The notes below the pieces were generated by a model. That model had not been told where the DNA came from. It saw nothing but the letters and a program-made list of their open reading frames with translations, and did no database searches. A stretch of 64,000 nucleotides of DNA from Pyxidicoccus xibeiensis (GTDB taxonomy: Bacteria > Myxococcota > Myxococcia > Myxococcales > Myxococcaceae). Both the position numbers and the translations under genes were made by a program. The stretch covers positions 496,001 through 560,000 of the forward strand of contig NZ_JAJVKV010000004.1 of assembly GCF_024198175.1 (NCBI RefSeq), written 5' to 3'. This document shows positions 24,209 through 32,984 of this stretch, piece by piece (the stretch's first letter is position 1; each line of letters begins with the position of its first letter).

Positions 24209-24913
24209 ATGGTGGAGAACGTCATCTTCGACGTGGATGGAACCCTGGTGGACTCGGTGGACGAGCACGCCGAGGCGTGGCGACGCGCGTTCCTGCACTT
24301 CGGGCGCGACATCCCGTTCGCGCACGTGCGCAGCCAGATTGGCAAGGGCGCCGACCAGCTCATCCCCGTCTTCTTCAACGACGAGGAAGTGGAGCGCTTC
24401 GGCAAGGAGCTGGAGGACTACCGCAGCCAGCTCTTCCTCAAGGAGTTCCTGCCCAAGGTGCGGACCTTCCCGAAGGTGCGCGAGCTGTTCCAACGCCTGC
24501 GCGCCGGCGGCGTCCGCATCGCCCTGGCGTCCAGCGCCAAGGACGAGGAGCTGAAGCACTACGTGAAGCTGTGCGGCATCGACGGCCTCTTCGAGACGAA
24601 GACGAGCAAGGACGAGGTCGACAAGAGCAAGCCCCACCCCGACATCTTCATCGCGGCGCTGGAGCAGCTGGGCAAGCCGGACCCGCGCGTCACGGTGGTG
24701 GTGGGCGACACGCCGTATGACGTGCTCGCCGCCAACAAGACGGGCCTGGCCACGGTGGGCGTGCTGGCCGGCGGCTTCCCTCCGGACGACCTGCGCTCGG
24801 CCGGGTGCCGCACCCTGGTGAAGGACGCCGCGGAGCTGCTCGTGCGCTACGAGGCCTCGCGGCGCGACTGGCCCTGGAACGAGTCAGGGGCGACGCAGTC
24901 CGCCAAGGAGTAG
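24209..24913 (+). CDS. HAD-superfamily phosphatase, phosphoglycolate-phosphatase-like
   Basis: 234 residues from the ATG at 24209; a GTG at 24188 would add seven. Motif I is FDVDGTLVDSV (nucleophile and acid Asp), motif II the Ser of ALASSAK, motif III a Lys in the KSKPHPDIF segment, and motif IV GDTPYDVLAA. The helical cap between motifs I and II is type C1. It probably dephosphorylates a small phosphorylated metabolite such as 2-phosphoglycolate or a sugar phosphate in the cytosol. All catalytic residues are present. Confidence 0.9.
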   Translation: MVENVIFDVDGTLVDSVDEHAEAWRRAFLHFGRDIPFAHVRSQIGKGADQLIPVFFNDEEVERFGKELEDYRSQLFLKEFLPKVRTFPKVRELFQRLRAGGVRIALASSAKDEELKHYVKLCGIDGLFETKTSKDEVDKSKPHPDIFIAALEQLGKPDPRVTVVVGDTPYDVLAANKTGLATVGVLAGGFPPDDLRSAGCRTLVKDAAELLVRYEASRRDWPWNESGATQSAKE

Positions 24914-24926
24914 GCCCGGGCCCCAG

Positions 24927-24953
24927 CCCCATCCCTCGCAGCGGGGGATGGGG
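24927..24953. terminator. Bidirectional hairpin between convergent genes
   Basis: CCCCATCCC (24927-24935) pairs with GGGATGGGG (24945-24953), a 9-bp stem between the HAD gene and the convergent H1-like gene. There is no T-run on either side. Confidence 0.5.
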
Positions 24954-24976
24954 GCAGGGCACCCGCGCTCCACCGG

Positions 24977-25423
24977 CTACTTGCGCGTGCTGCTCCGGCC
25001 GCGGGTGCTCTTGCGGGCGCCGCCGCGCTTCGCCGTGCTCCGGGAGCGGCCAGCGGTGGACGTGCGCTTCTTCGCCGTCGCCCGCTTCGCCGCGGTGCGC
25101 TTCACGGCCGCCTTGCTGCCCGAGGCGCGCGTGGAGCGCTTGGGCGACTTGCGCGCGGAGGTGGACTTGCGCGCCGCGCGAGCCTTGCCCCCCTTGGCCC
25201 CGGCCTTCTTCGCATTCTTGCGGGCGACGGGGCGCTGACGCGCGGCCTTGGCCTTGCTGCCGGAGCCTCCCTTCATCCCACCACCGGTGAGCTTGTTGAC
25301 GGTGGCCCAGGCGCGAGACTCCGCCGTCCCCTCGGAGAGGCCGCGCTTCTCGTAGCCCTCTTCGATGTGCTCGGCCATCCGCTTCTGCTTCTCCGTGTAC
25401 TTCGCCTTGCTTCCACGTGGCAT
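24977..25423 (-). CDS. Basic H1-like protein with a plasmid-stabilisation-like N-terminus
   Basis: 148 residues from the ATG at 25423 (AGGAGGG upstream). Residues 1-50 (MPRGSKAKYTEKQKRMAEHIEEGYEKRGLS...AESRAWATVNKLTGG) match a widespread small-protein family often labelled plasmid stabilisation protein. The remaining 95 residues are almost entirely Lys, Arg, Ala, Ser and Thr (AKAARQRP, KKAGAKGGKARAARKS, RTAAKRATAKKR), like the C-terminal domain of histone H1. It is likely to bind DNA and compact it (inference). It is divergent from the EF-hand lipoprotein gene. Confidence 0.75.
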   Translation of the reverse strand: MPRGSKAKYTEKQKRMAEHIEEGYEKRGLSEGTAESRAWATVNKLTGGGMKGGSGSKAKAARQRPVARKNAKKAGAKGGKARAARKSTSARKSPKRSTRASGSKAAVKRTAAKRATAKKRTSTAGRSRSTAKRGGARKSTRGRSSTRK

Positions 25424-25661
25424 GCGTTGCCCTCCTGGCAAGTCGGCGCCGGCATGGAGCCAGCGTCGCCTGAAAGGTGGGCAGCCACCCGCCCTGACGG
25501 AAGGGGCAGTCCGGACACCTCTGTCCACCCCGGGACGTCGGGCCCACCTGCCACCACCCCTGAAGCGCGCGGAAATCCTCCCCGCAACTTCCACGCGGTG
25601 CCCGGGTTCGAGAGGAGCGAGGCCGGAACACACAGCACCTGAAACCTGGAGGAACCCTCTC

Positions 25662-26528
25662 ATGAACCGCAAGTCGACCCACCGCCGTCTCCTCACCGCC
25701 GCGCTCTGCTTCACCCTGCCCCTGGGGCTCGTCGCCTGTGGCACCACGCCGGAGGAGGAGGCGCTCTACGTCGGCGAGGCCGCCGCCTTCCTGGCGTCCT
25801 CCGAGGAGGGCGGAGACATTGGCGCGGACGCGGTGGCGGACGCGGACGACACGACGGTGCAGGCCATCGCCGCCGAGGAGACGGACGGCGTGGACGTGGA
25901 GCCCACGGACGACGGGGGCCTGTGCGACTTCCGCGCCCGCCGGCAGGCGGTGATGGAGCGGTATGACGACGATGGCGACGGCTCGCTGAGCAACGCGGAG
26001 CTGCGCGAGCTGCGGGCGGACCTGGGCGAGCGGCGCGACACCATCCGCCCACGCCTGGCGCAGCTGGGCCGGCGCGCGCGCCACTGGGCCTTCTGGCGGG
26101 TGCGCTGGGCCTTCGACGAGGACGGCAGCGGCACGCTGTCCACCGAGGAGCGCACCGCGATGGTGGATGCCATGGAGGCCCGCTGCGAGCGGCTGCGCGC
26201 GGAGCGGCTGGAGCGGCACGACGCCAACGGGGACGGCAAGCTGGACGAGGCGGAGCGGCAGGCCGCGCGCGACGCGGTGCGCGCCCGCTGGGAGGCGAAG
26301 CGCCAGGAGCTGCTGGCGGAGTACGACACCAACGGCAACGGTCGGCTGGATGACGGTGAGCGCGTGGCGCTGCGCCAGGACCGCGTCGCCGCCGCCCAGG
26401 AGCGCCGGGCGACGCTGATGGCCACGTACGACACCAACGGCGACGGCCGCCTGAGCACGGAGGAGGCCCTGCCGCTGCGGAAGGAAATCCAGCGCCGCAT
26501 CATCGAGGGCCGCGACGCCGGGAACTGA
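25662..26528 (+). CDS. EF-hand calcium-binding lipoprotein
   Basis: 288 residues; GGAGGA precedes the ATG. Signal peptide with lipobox LVAC (around residue 26). After an acidic linker there are five EF-hand loops, each with the D-x-(D/N)-x-(D/N)-G pattern: YDDDGDGSLS, FDEDGSGTLS, HDANGDGKLD, YDTNGNGRLD and YDTNGDGRLS, each flanked by charged helices. It therefore probably binds several calcium ions on the cell surface or in the periplasm. Such calmodulin-like proteins are common in myxobacteria, whose motility and development depend on calcium. Confidence 0.88.
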   Translation: MNRKSTHRRLLTAALCFTLPLGLVACGTTPEEEALYVGEAAAFLASSEEGGDIGADAVADADDTTVQAIAAEETDGVDVEPTDDGGLCDFRARRQAVMERYDDDGDGSLSNAELRELRADLGERRDTIRPRLAQLGRRARHWAFWRVRWAFDEDGSGTLSTEERTAMVDAMEARCERLRAERLERHDANGDGKLDEAERQAARDAVRARWEAKRQELLAEYDTNGNGRLDDGERVALRQDRVAAAQERRATLMATYDTNGDGRLSTEEALPLRKEIQRRIIEGRDAGN

Positions 26529-26592
26529 CACCTCGCCCGAAGCGAGGCCCAGGAAGCATGACGCCCCGCGTGGACTTCCCGTCGTGCCCCCG

Positions 26593-26634
26593 CCCCCCAG
26601 GTCGCTCCTCCAGCGGCCTGGGGGGTTTCTCTTT
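26593..26634 (+). terminator. Rho-independent terminator after the EF-hand gene
   Basis: CCCCCCAGG (26593-26601) and CCTGGGGGG (26617-26625) form a 9-bp stem followed by TTTCTCTTT. It lies 65 bp past the EF-hand stop and before the lipid-kinase-like gene. Confidence 0.85.
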
Positions 26635-26690
26635 CGTACAGTTCCCTCCGGACACATTCCCCCCAGGCCCGCTGGCCCGCCTGCTCCGGC

Positions 26691-27701
26691 GTGCACACCT
26701 TGGAGGCGACACGAAACAGGAGGTCGTCCCTGGAACCCGCGCTCATCGAGCCGCCGCGTCGTCGTGCCCTGGACGAGGGGCCCGCGGTGCTGGTGGTGAA
26801 CACCCGCTCCCGCTCCGGCCGGGAGGCCTTCGAGACGGCCCGCGCCACGCTGACGGAGCGGGGCGTGCCCCTGGTGGAGAGCTACGCCCTGGCCAGGACG
26901 GAGCGGCTGGAGCACGTGCTGGAGCGGATGACGGCGCTGGGCGCGCGCCGCATCCTGGTGGGCGGAGGCGACGGCACGCTCAGCTGCGTGGTGGCGAAGC
27001 TGCTGGGCCGCGACGTGACGCTGGGGGTGCTGCCGCTGGGCACCGGCAATGACTTCGCGCGCTCGCTGGGGATTCCGCCCGACATCGAGGCCGCGTGTGA
27101 CGTCATCGCCCAGGGCTATACGGCCCGCGTGGACGTGGGCCTGGCCAACGGGCGCCCCTTCCTCAACGCGGCCAGCCTGGGCATCGCCACCGGCATCGCG
27201 AAGCGGCTGACCAAGCGCCTCAAGCAGCGCGCGGGGAGGCTGGCCTACCCGGTGGCCGCCGCGGCGGAGATGAAGGACCTCCAGACCTTCCACCTGCGCC
27301 TCAAGCTGGACGACCAGGAGCTGGAGCTGGACGCGCTGCAGCTGGTGGTGGGCAACGGCCGCTACCATGGCGCGGGCAACATGGTGTCCCCGGATGCGCA
27401 GCTGGATGACCGGCGCCTGCACGTCTACGCCATCTCCGCGCCCTCGGCCGCGAATGGCCGCGAGGGCACCGGCCTGGGCCACCTCCAGGACGTGGCCACG
27501 CTGGCCCGCGTGGCGCTGTCGCTGCGCAGCGGTGAGCACGAGGACCACCCGGCCGTCACGGCGCTGCTCGCCGCGCGCGTGTACGTGGAGGCCGACCCCG
27601 TCCAGGAGGTGAACGCGGACGGAGAGCTGGTGGGCCGCACGCCCATGCGCTTCGAGGTGGCCCCGTCGGCCCTGCGCGTCTACGCCCCCGCGCCTTCCTG
27701 A
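26691..27701 (+). CDS. YegS/DagK-family diacylglycerol or sphingosine lipid kinase
   Basis: 336 residues from a GTG. The catalytic domain begins AVLVVNTRSRSGREAF and contains the lipid-kinase signature ILVGGGDGTLSCVV and the substrate segment LPLGTGNDFARSLG. The C-terminal beta-sandwich ends EVNADGELVGRTPMRFEV, where the DGE motif is conserved. The reaction is ATP-dependent phosphorylation of a diacylglycerol-like or related lipid at the membrane. There is no signal peptide. The gene stands alone behind the terminator at 26593. Confidence 0.9.
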   Translation: MHTLEATRNRRSSLEPALIEPPRRRALDEGPAVLVVNTRSRSGREAFETARATLTERGVPLVESYALARTERLEHVLERMTALGARRILVGGGDGTLSCVVAKLLGRDVTLGVLPLGTGNDFARSLGIPPDIEAACDVIAQGYTARVDVGLANGRPFLNAASLGIATGIAKRLTKRLKQRAGRLAYPVAAAAEMKDLQTFHLRLKLDDQELELDALQLVVGNGRYHGAGNMVSPDAQLDDRRLHVYAISAPSAANGREGTGLGHLQDVATLARVALSLRSGEHEDHPAVTALLAARVYVEADPVQEVNADGELVGRTPMRFEVAPSALRVYAPAPS

Positions 27702-27806
27702 ATTTCCAGGCAGCCCGGGGCCGGGAGTTCGAAATGACCCCCAGGCTGACCTACGCTGGGGCCTGTTCCGTGGCGGGTGGGCTTCCGCCGCGGGGAGGCC
27801 GAGCCC

Positions 27807-30665
27807 GTGCGCCAGCGTTCCCGACTTCCCATCCTCATCGCCGCCACCCTGGGCGTCGCGGCGGTGCTGCTCCTCTGGTTCCGCATGCCCGCGCCGGGGA
27901 GCGCCCCGCCCGTGCGCCCGGGAGCGCCAGGCACTCCCGTCGCCGCCGCACCGGCCGTCGCCTCCGACGTCCCGGCCGACAGCGCGCCACCGACGCCGTC
28001 GCTGGAGGCGGCCGCCACGCCGGAGGACGGCGCCTTCGTGGTGCGCGTGCTGGGCGCGGGAGGCCCGGTGGCGGGGGCGAGCGTGCGGGCCTGGCGGCGC
28101 CGGGTGGAGGACGGCACCGGGGCCCCGCCCTGGCGCCGCGCGGGCGAGGGCACCACCGGCCCGGATGGCACGCTGCGGCTGCCAGCGGGCCCGGGCGACT
28201 ACCTGCTGACGGCCAAGGCCCCGGGCCAGGGCCCCGCCCGGCGCGAGGCGACGCGCCCCCTGGGTGAGGCGGAGACGGCGGTGGAGCTGACGCTGCCCGC
28301 GGGCGTGTCCCTGGAGGGGCGCACCGTGGTGGAGGGCCGCGAGGAGCCGGTGCCCTTCGCGGAGGTGACGCTGCGGCCCTACACGGGCACCGCCTCGGCG
28401 AGGGAGGACCCCGCGCACCTGCCGGAGGAGGCCTCGGTGGCGCGCAGCGGCGCGGACGGCCGCTTCACCCTCTCCGGCCTGGCCCCGGGCCACTACGGCC
28501 TCACCGCGGAGGCCCCGGGCTTCAGCCGCCGCACGCTGCGCCTGGTGCAGGTGCCCCAGCCGGGCCCGCTGGTGGTGGGGCTGTGGGGCGCGGGCACGCT
28601 GGAGGGCTTCGTCGTGGACGCGCGCGGCCAGCCCGTCGCGGGCGCGGAGGTGCTGGCGGCCGGTGGCTCCGCCCCGGTGCGCGCCACCACGGGCGACAGC
28701 GGCGGCTTCGCGCTGGAGGTGGAGGCGGGCACCTGGCGCGTGTCCGCGCGCAAGGGCGAGGCGATGGGCCATATCGCCGGGCAGGTGGCCGTGGCGCCCG
28801 GCGAGACGCTGCGGGGCCTCACGGTGACGCTGGGAGCCGCCAGCGGCCTCGAGGGCACGGTGGCGACGGCGGACGGCGCACCCACGCGGGGCGCCGTGCT
28901 GCTGGCCCTGCCCGCGGGTGGCACGGGGGAGCTGGGCCGAGCCACCTCGGCGGACGATGGGACGTGGCGGATGGACCTACCGCCGGGCGAGTACGACGTG
29001 GCCGCGCGCGCGCCGGGGATGACGGACCTGGTGACGGAGGCCGTGGTGGTGATGCCGGAGCGCTACACCCCGCTGGACGTGAGGCTGGAGCCCGCGTCGG
29101 CGGTGGTGGAGGGCACGGTGGTGGATGGAGAGGGCCGGCCCGTCGCGGGAGCCCAGGTGTCCGTGGGGCGCTACCAGCGCGCGGGCTCGACGCGCACCAC
29201 GATGACGGATGCGCGGGGCCAGTACCGGCTGGAGGGCCTGGAGGCCGGGCTGTCCGCGGTGAAGGCCCGCCGAGAGGGCGCCTCCCGGTGGCTCTCCCGG
29301 ACGGAGACGCTCAAGGCCGCCGCCACCACGCGCGTGGACTTCACGCTGCCCGAGTCGGGCATCGTCTTCGGCCAGGTGACGCGGCCGTCCGGTGCGCCGC
29401 TGGAGTCGAGCGCGCTGGTGCATGCGATTGCCCGGGGCGGCTCCGGAGGCGCCACCACGGCGACGGACGCCCAGGGCAGCTACCAGCTGGAGCTGCCCGA
29501 GGGCGTGTACCAGCTCGTCGCGCAGGCCCGCGAGGAGCCCACCCTCTACTTCCATGTGGAGGAGGACGCGGCGGTGACGGTGCCCCCGGGGAGCAGCGTG
29601 CGGCAGGACCTCACGCTGAGGGAGCAGGGCGTGCTCTCCGGCACCGTGCTGGAGCCCTCCGGCGCGCCCAGCCCGCTGGCGGTGGTGGTGGCCCAGCAGT
29701 CCGGGGAGTACGCCATCAACCCCATGGTGCGCGCGGACGAGTCGGGGCGCTTCCGGCTGCCCCCGCGGCCCCCGAGCGCCGCGCCCCTGACGCTGGTGGC
29801 GCACAACGCCGGCCGCGTGGGCCGGGTGACGGGCGCGAAGGAGGACCAGGGGCCCCGGCAAGTGCGGCTCCAGCCCGCGGCCACGCTGCGCGGGCGCGTG
29901 GTGTCCGCCCGGGGCGCCCCGCCGGACGGCTTCGTCCTGGAGCTGCGCGAGGCGGATGGCGGCGAGCTTCCCTGGGCGCGCGCGGTGCCCGCCACCCGGC
30001 GCTTCCCCGGCGACACCTTCTTCCTGGCGGACGCGCCCGGCCAGCGCCTCCAGGTGTCCGTGCGCACCGCCGACGGGCGCACGGGCGAGGCGCAGGTGTC
30101 GCTGGCACCGGGGGCTTCCTCGGAGGTCGAGGTGCCCCTCACCGGCGGCGCGTCCTCCATCGCCGGGCGCGCGGTGTGGAGCCGGGGCGGGACGCCGGCC
30201 GCGGGGGTGGCGGTGTTCCTGGACCGGGCGGTGACGTCGCTGCCGGACGCGCGCACCGGGCCGGACGGCCGCTTCCGCCTGGAGGACGTGCGCCCCGGCG
30301 CGCACACCGTGCGGCTGATGCCGCCGGAGGGCCGCCCGGAGACGCGCACCGTGAAGGTGGTGGAGGCGGAGGCCACGGAGCTGGGCGACGTCACGGTGTC
30401 CCCGCGCCGCGCGCCGCCGGGCACCCTGGGCGCGGGCTTCAGCGAGGACCGCGGCTACGTCACCTTCGCGTGGCTCCTGCCGGACGGCCCCGCCGCGCGC
30501 GCGGGCGTCACGGTGGGAGACCGGCTGCTCGCGGTGGACGGGCTGGTGGTGCGCGACAGGACGGAGGCCGAGTCCCGGGCGCACGGCACGCCGGGCACGC
30601 CCGTGCGGCTTCAGGTCAGGCGCGGGGGCGGCGAGCAGGAGGTGCTCGTCACCCGCGCCGAGTGA
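27807..30665 (+). CDS. Large exported protein with carboxypeptidase-regulatory-like repeats and a C-terminal PDZ domain
   Basis: 952 residues from the GTG at 27807, with GGGGAGG 9 bp upstream. One N-terminal membrane helix (LPILIAATLGVAAVLLLWF) anchors it. About nine beta-sandwich units follow, each with the shape V-x-G-x-V-x-(D/E)-x-x-G-x-P-(V/L)-x-G-A-x-V then G-x-(F/Y)-x-L-x-G-L-x-x-G, typical of carboxypeptidase-regulatory-like domains. The last 80 residues (FAWLLPDGPAARAGVTVGDRLLAVDGLVVRD) form a PDZ domain. There is no catalytic motif. It is probably a periplasmic scaffold or adhesion protein. Relatives are common in myxobacteria. Confidence 0.8.
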   Translation: MRQRSRLPILIAATLGVAAVLLLWFRMPAPGSAPPVRPGAPGTPVAAAPAVASDVPADSAPPTPSLEAAATPEDGAFVVRVLGAGGPVAGASVRAWRRRVEDGTGAPPWRRAGEGTTGPDGTLRLPAGPGDYLLTAKAPGQGPARREATRPLGEAETAVELTLPAGVSLEGRTVVEGREEPVPFAEVTLRPYTGTASAREDPAHLPEEASVARSGADGRFTLSGLAPGHYGLTAEAPGFSRRTLRLVQVPQPGPLVVGLWGAGTLEGFVVDARGQPVAGAEVLAAGGSAPVRATTGDSGGFALEVEAGTWRVSARKGEAMGHIAGQVAVAPGETLRGLTVTLGAASGLEGTVATADGAPTRGAVLLALPAGGTGELGRATSADDGTWRMDLPPGEYDVAARAPGMTDLVTEAVVVMPERYTPLDVRLEPASAVVEGTVVDGEGRPVAGAQVSVGRYQRAGSTRTTMTDARGQYRLEGLEAGLSAVKARREGASRWLSRTETLKAAATTRVDFTLPESGIVFGQVTRPSGAPLESSALVHAIARGGSGGATTATDAQGSYQLELPEGVYQLVAQAREEPTLYFHVEEDAAVTVPPGSSVRQDLTLREQGVLSGTVLEPSGAPSPLAVVVAQQSGEYAINPMVRADESGRFRLPPRPPSAAPLTLVAHNAGRVGRVTGAKEDQGPRQVRLQPAATLRGRVVSARGAPPDGFVLELREADGGELPWARAVPATRRFPGDTFFLADAPGQRLQVSVRTADGRTGEAQVSLAPGASSEVEVPLTGGASSIAGRAVWSRGGTPAAGVAVFLDRAVTSLPDARTGPDGRFRLEDVRPGAHTVRLMPPEGRPETRTVKVVEAEATELGDVTVSPRRAPPGTLGAGFSEDRGYVTFAWLLPDGPAARAGVTVGDRLLAVDGLVVRDRTEAESRAHGTPGTPVRLQVRRGGGEQEVLVTRAE

Positions 30666-30678
30666 GAAGACTGGCGCG

Positions 30679-31710
30679 CTACACCTTCTCCAGCACGCGC
30701 GAGAGCACCTGCGCGGTGAAGTTCACCAGGGGAATCACGCGCCGGTAGTCCATGCGCGTGGGGCCGATGACGCCCACCGTGCCCAGCACCTGGTCCTGGT
30801 TCTTGTACGGCGTGGCGATGACGGTGACGTCGCCCGCGGCGGAGAAGTCGCTCTCCGCGCCGATGAAGATCTGCATCTCCTTGGCGCGCTGCACGCGGTC
30901 CAGCAGCGACAGCAGCTTGTTCTTCTCGTCCAGCGCCTTGAAGAGCGCGCGCATGCGCTCCACGTCCGCGAACTCCGGCGCCTCCAGGAACGAGTTGGTG
31001 CCCTGGATGAGCACGCGCTCGGTGGTGGGCAGGTCCGTGGCCGCCGCGCCCAGCTTCAGCGCCTTGGACGTCAGCGCGTTGTAGAGCGCCTGGTCCTGGT
31101 CCATCTCCAGGCGGATGCGCTCGCGCGCCTCCTCCAGCGGCACCTCCCGCAGCAGCTCCGACAGGTAGTTGCTCGCCTTGAGCAGCTCGTCCGAGGTGAT
31201 GGGGAAGTCGACGGTAATCGCCTTGTTGTGCACCTGGCCGCTCTGCCCCACCAGGATGGCGAGCACCCGGTCCTCGCGCAGGCGGACGAACTCGATGCGG
31301 TGGAACACCGCCGAGTCCGGCCGCGGCGTCACCACCACGCCCGCATGCCGGGTCAGCGAGTGGAGGATGCGGCTGGCCTCTCCCAGCACCTCTTCCAGGT
31401 TGGCCTCGTGCACCAGGCCCGCGTGGATGAGCTCCCGGTCGCGCGGCGTCGGGTCCTTCAGCTTGACGAGCGTGTCGACGTAGAAGCGGTAGCCCTGGTC
31501 CGTGGGCACCCGGCCCGCCGAGGTGTGCGGCTTCTCGAGGAAGCCGAGCTCCTCCAGGTCCGCCAGCACGTTGCGCATCGTCGCGGAGGAGACCTCGAAT
31601 CCCTGCCTCCGGGTGAGCTGTTGACTGCCTACCGGCCCACCCGTGGAGATGTACTCCTGCACGACGGCACGCAGGACTTCCTTCTCACGCTCTCCCAGCT
31701 CGTCCGACAT
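30679..31710 (-). CDS. hrcA: Heat-inducible transcription repressor HrcA
   Basis: 343 residues from the ATG at 31710. The N-terminal winged helix (REKEVLRAVVQEYISTGGPVGSQQL, then SSATMRNVLADLEELGFLEKPHTSAGRVPTDQGYRFYVD) is the HrcA signature, followed by the GAF-like dimerisation domain and the C-terminal GVIGPTRMDYRRVIPLVNFTAQVLSRVL. HrcA represses chaperone genes through the CIRCE element. No grpE, dnaK or dnaJ lies next to it and I found no CIRCE repeat in the 230 bp upstream, so its targets are elsewhere. Confidence 0.95.
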   Translation of the reverse strand: MSDELGEREKEVLRAVVQEYISTGGPVGSQQLTRRQGFEVSSATMRNVLADLEELGFLEKPHTSAGRVPTDQGYRFYVDTLVKLKDPTPRDRELIHAGLVHEANLEEVLGEASRILHSLTRHAGVVVTPRPDSAVFHRIEFVRLREDRVLAILVGQSGQVHNKAITVDFPITSDELLKASNYLSELLREVPLEEARERIRLEMDQDQALYNALTSKALKLGAAATDLPTTERVLIQGTNSFLEAPEFADVERMRALFKALDEKNKLLSLLDRVQRAKEMQIFIGAESDFSAAGDVTVIATPYKNQDQVLGTVGVIGPTRMDYRRVIPLVNFTAQVLSRVLEKV

Positions 31711-31942
31711 CCCGCGTTCACACTCCGGAGCTGGCGGCCCGGCACTCCATCCGCCCACGCTCCTCGACAAGTCTAAGAAAGAGCGCCCGGCCATTCAATC
31801 CGCGCCGCCCCTGTCCGCACGTCCAGGGGCCAGCGCGATTCCCGATGCTGGTGCACCAGGAGGGCAGGCAGGCGCCCTCGTGCCCGGGAGCGTCTTCCCG
31901 CACTGTACCGCACGTCGCCCACGTCCACTGTGGGGTACGGGA

Positions 31943-32938
31943 ATGCGCACATGGCCACGCCTGGGAGCGGACGCTACAAGCGGCAATACCGTGTCTGCTT
32001 CGTCCGCCCAGTCCCTCCCTGCGCCGCAGTCTCCTCCCGCCGTCCTGCCTGCCAGCGTTACCGCTGAATCCGCGGGTCCGCAGCGCGGGTGGCTCATCAC
32101 CAGCCTGGTGTCGCTGTACCTCATCTGGGGTTCCACCTACCTGGCCATCCGCTTCGCGCTGGAAGGCGGGCTGCCGCCGTTCCTGATGTCGGGCACCCGC
32201 TTCGTGCTGGCGGGCGGCGTGCTGTTCGGGGCGCTATGGCTGCGCGGCGCGCCGGTGCCCAACCCGAGGCAGTGGGGCTCCAGCGCGGTGGTGGGGCTGC
32301 TGCTGCTGGGTGTGGGCAACGGAGGGCTCGTCTTCGCGCAGCAGTGGGGCGTGCCCTCCGGCGTGGCGGCGCTGGTGGTGGGCAGCCTGCCCATGTGGAC
32401 GGCGCTGTTCGGCGGGCTCTTCGGCCAGTGGCCGGGGAAGCTGGAGCGCTGGGGCCTGGCGGTGGGCTTTGGCGGCATCGTGCTGCTCAACCTGGGTGGC
32501 GCGACGGGCGGCAAGCTGCTGCCGACGGTGGCGGCGCTGGTGGCGCCGATGAGCTGGGCGTTCGGCTCCATGTGGAGCCGCCGGCTGCCGATGCCGCAGG
32601 GGCTGATGTCCGCCGCGGCGCAGATGCTGTGTGGCGGCGTGTTCATGCTGGGCGTGGGCCTGGTGCTGGGCGAGCAGCTGCCCACGGTGATGCCCGGGGC
32701 TCGCGCGGTGGGCGCGTGGTTCTACCTGGTCGTCTTCGGCTCGCTGGTGGGATACAGCGCGTACGGCTACCTGCTGCGCCACGCGCGCCCGGCGCTGGCC
32801 ACCAGCTACGCGTACGTGAATCCCGTGGTCGCGGTGTTCCTGGGCAGCGTGCTCGCCGGTGAGACGATGCGCCCCAGCGCGTGGGTGGCCATGGGCGCGA
32901 TTCTCGGCGCCGTGGTGCTGCTGACGCGCAAGCGCTGA
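31943..32938 (+). CDS. EamA/DMT-family inner-membrane exporter, YedA-like
   Basis: 331 residues from the ATG at 31943; the first 45 residues are a polar tail and a later start is possible. Ten hydrophobic segments form the two EamA repeats (YLIWGSTYLAIRFALEGGLPPFLMSGTRFVLAGG, and SWAFGSMWSRRLPMPQGLMSAAAQMLCGG). The second repeat ends AYVNPVVAVFLGSVLAGE, a drug/metabolite transporter motif. Substrate is unknown; amino acids or drugs are typical. It is divergent from hrcA. Confidence 0.9.
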   Translation: MRTWPRLGADATSGNTVSASSAQSLPAPQSPPAVLPASVTAESAGPQRGWLITSLVSLYLIWGSTYLAIRFALEGGLPPFLMSGTRFVLAGGVLFGALWLRGAPVPNPRQWGSSAVVGLLLLGVGNGGLVFAQQWGVPSGVAALVVGSLPMWTALFGGLFGQWPGKLERWGLAVGFGGIVLLNLGGATGGKLLPTVAALVAPMSWAFGSMWSRRLPMPQGLMSAAAQMLCGGVFMLGVGLVLGEQLPTVMPGARAVGAWFYLVVFGSLVGYSAYGYLLRHARPALATSYAYVNPVVAVFLGSVLAGETMRPSAWVAMGAILGAVVLLTRKR

Positions 32939-32984
32939 AACAGGCAATTTACGCAATTCAAGAAATACGCCATCATCCTGAGGG

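Noticed and set aside
24690-28772. 1360-codon minus-strand frame across the lipid-kinase, EF-hand and H1-like loci
   Set aside because: It runs over several genes in the wrong frame; its apparent end is a shadow of high GC content.
31711-31942. CIRCE operator upstream of hrcA
   Set aside because: I looked for the TTAGCACTC inverted repeat and found nothing similar.
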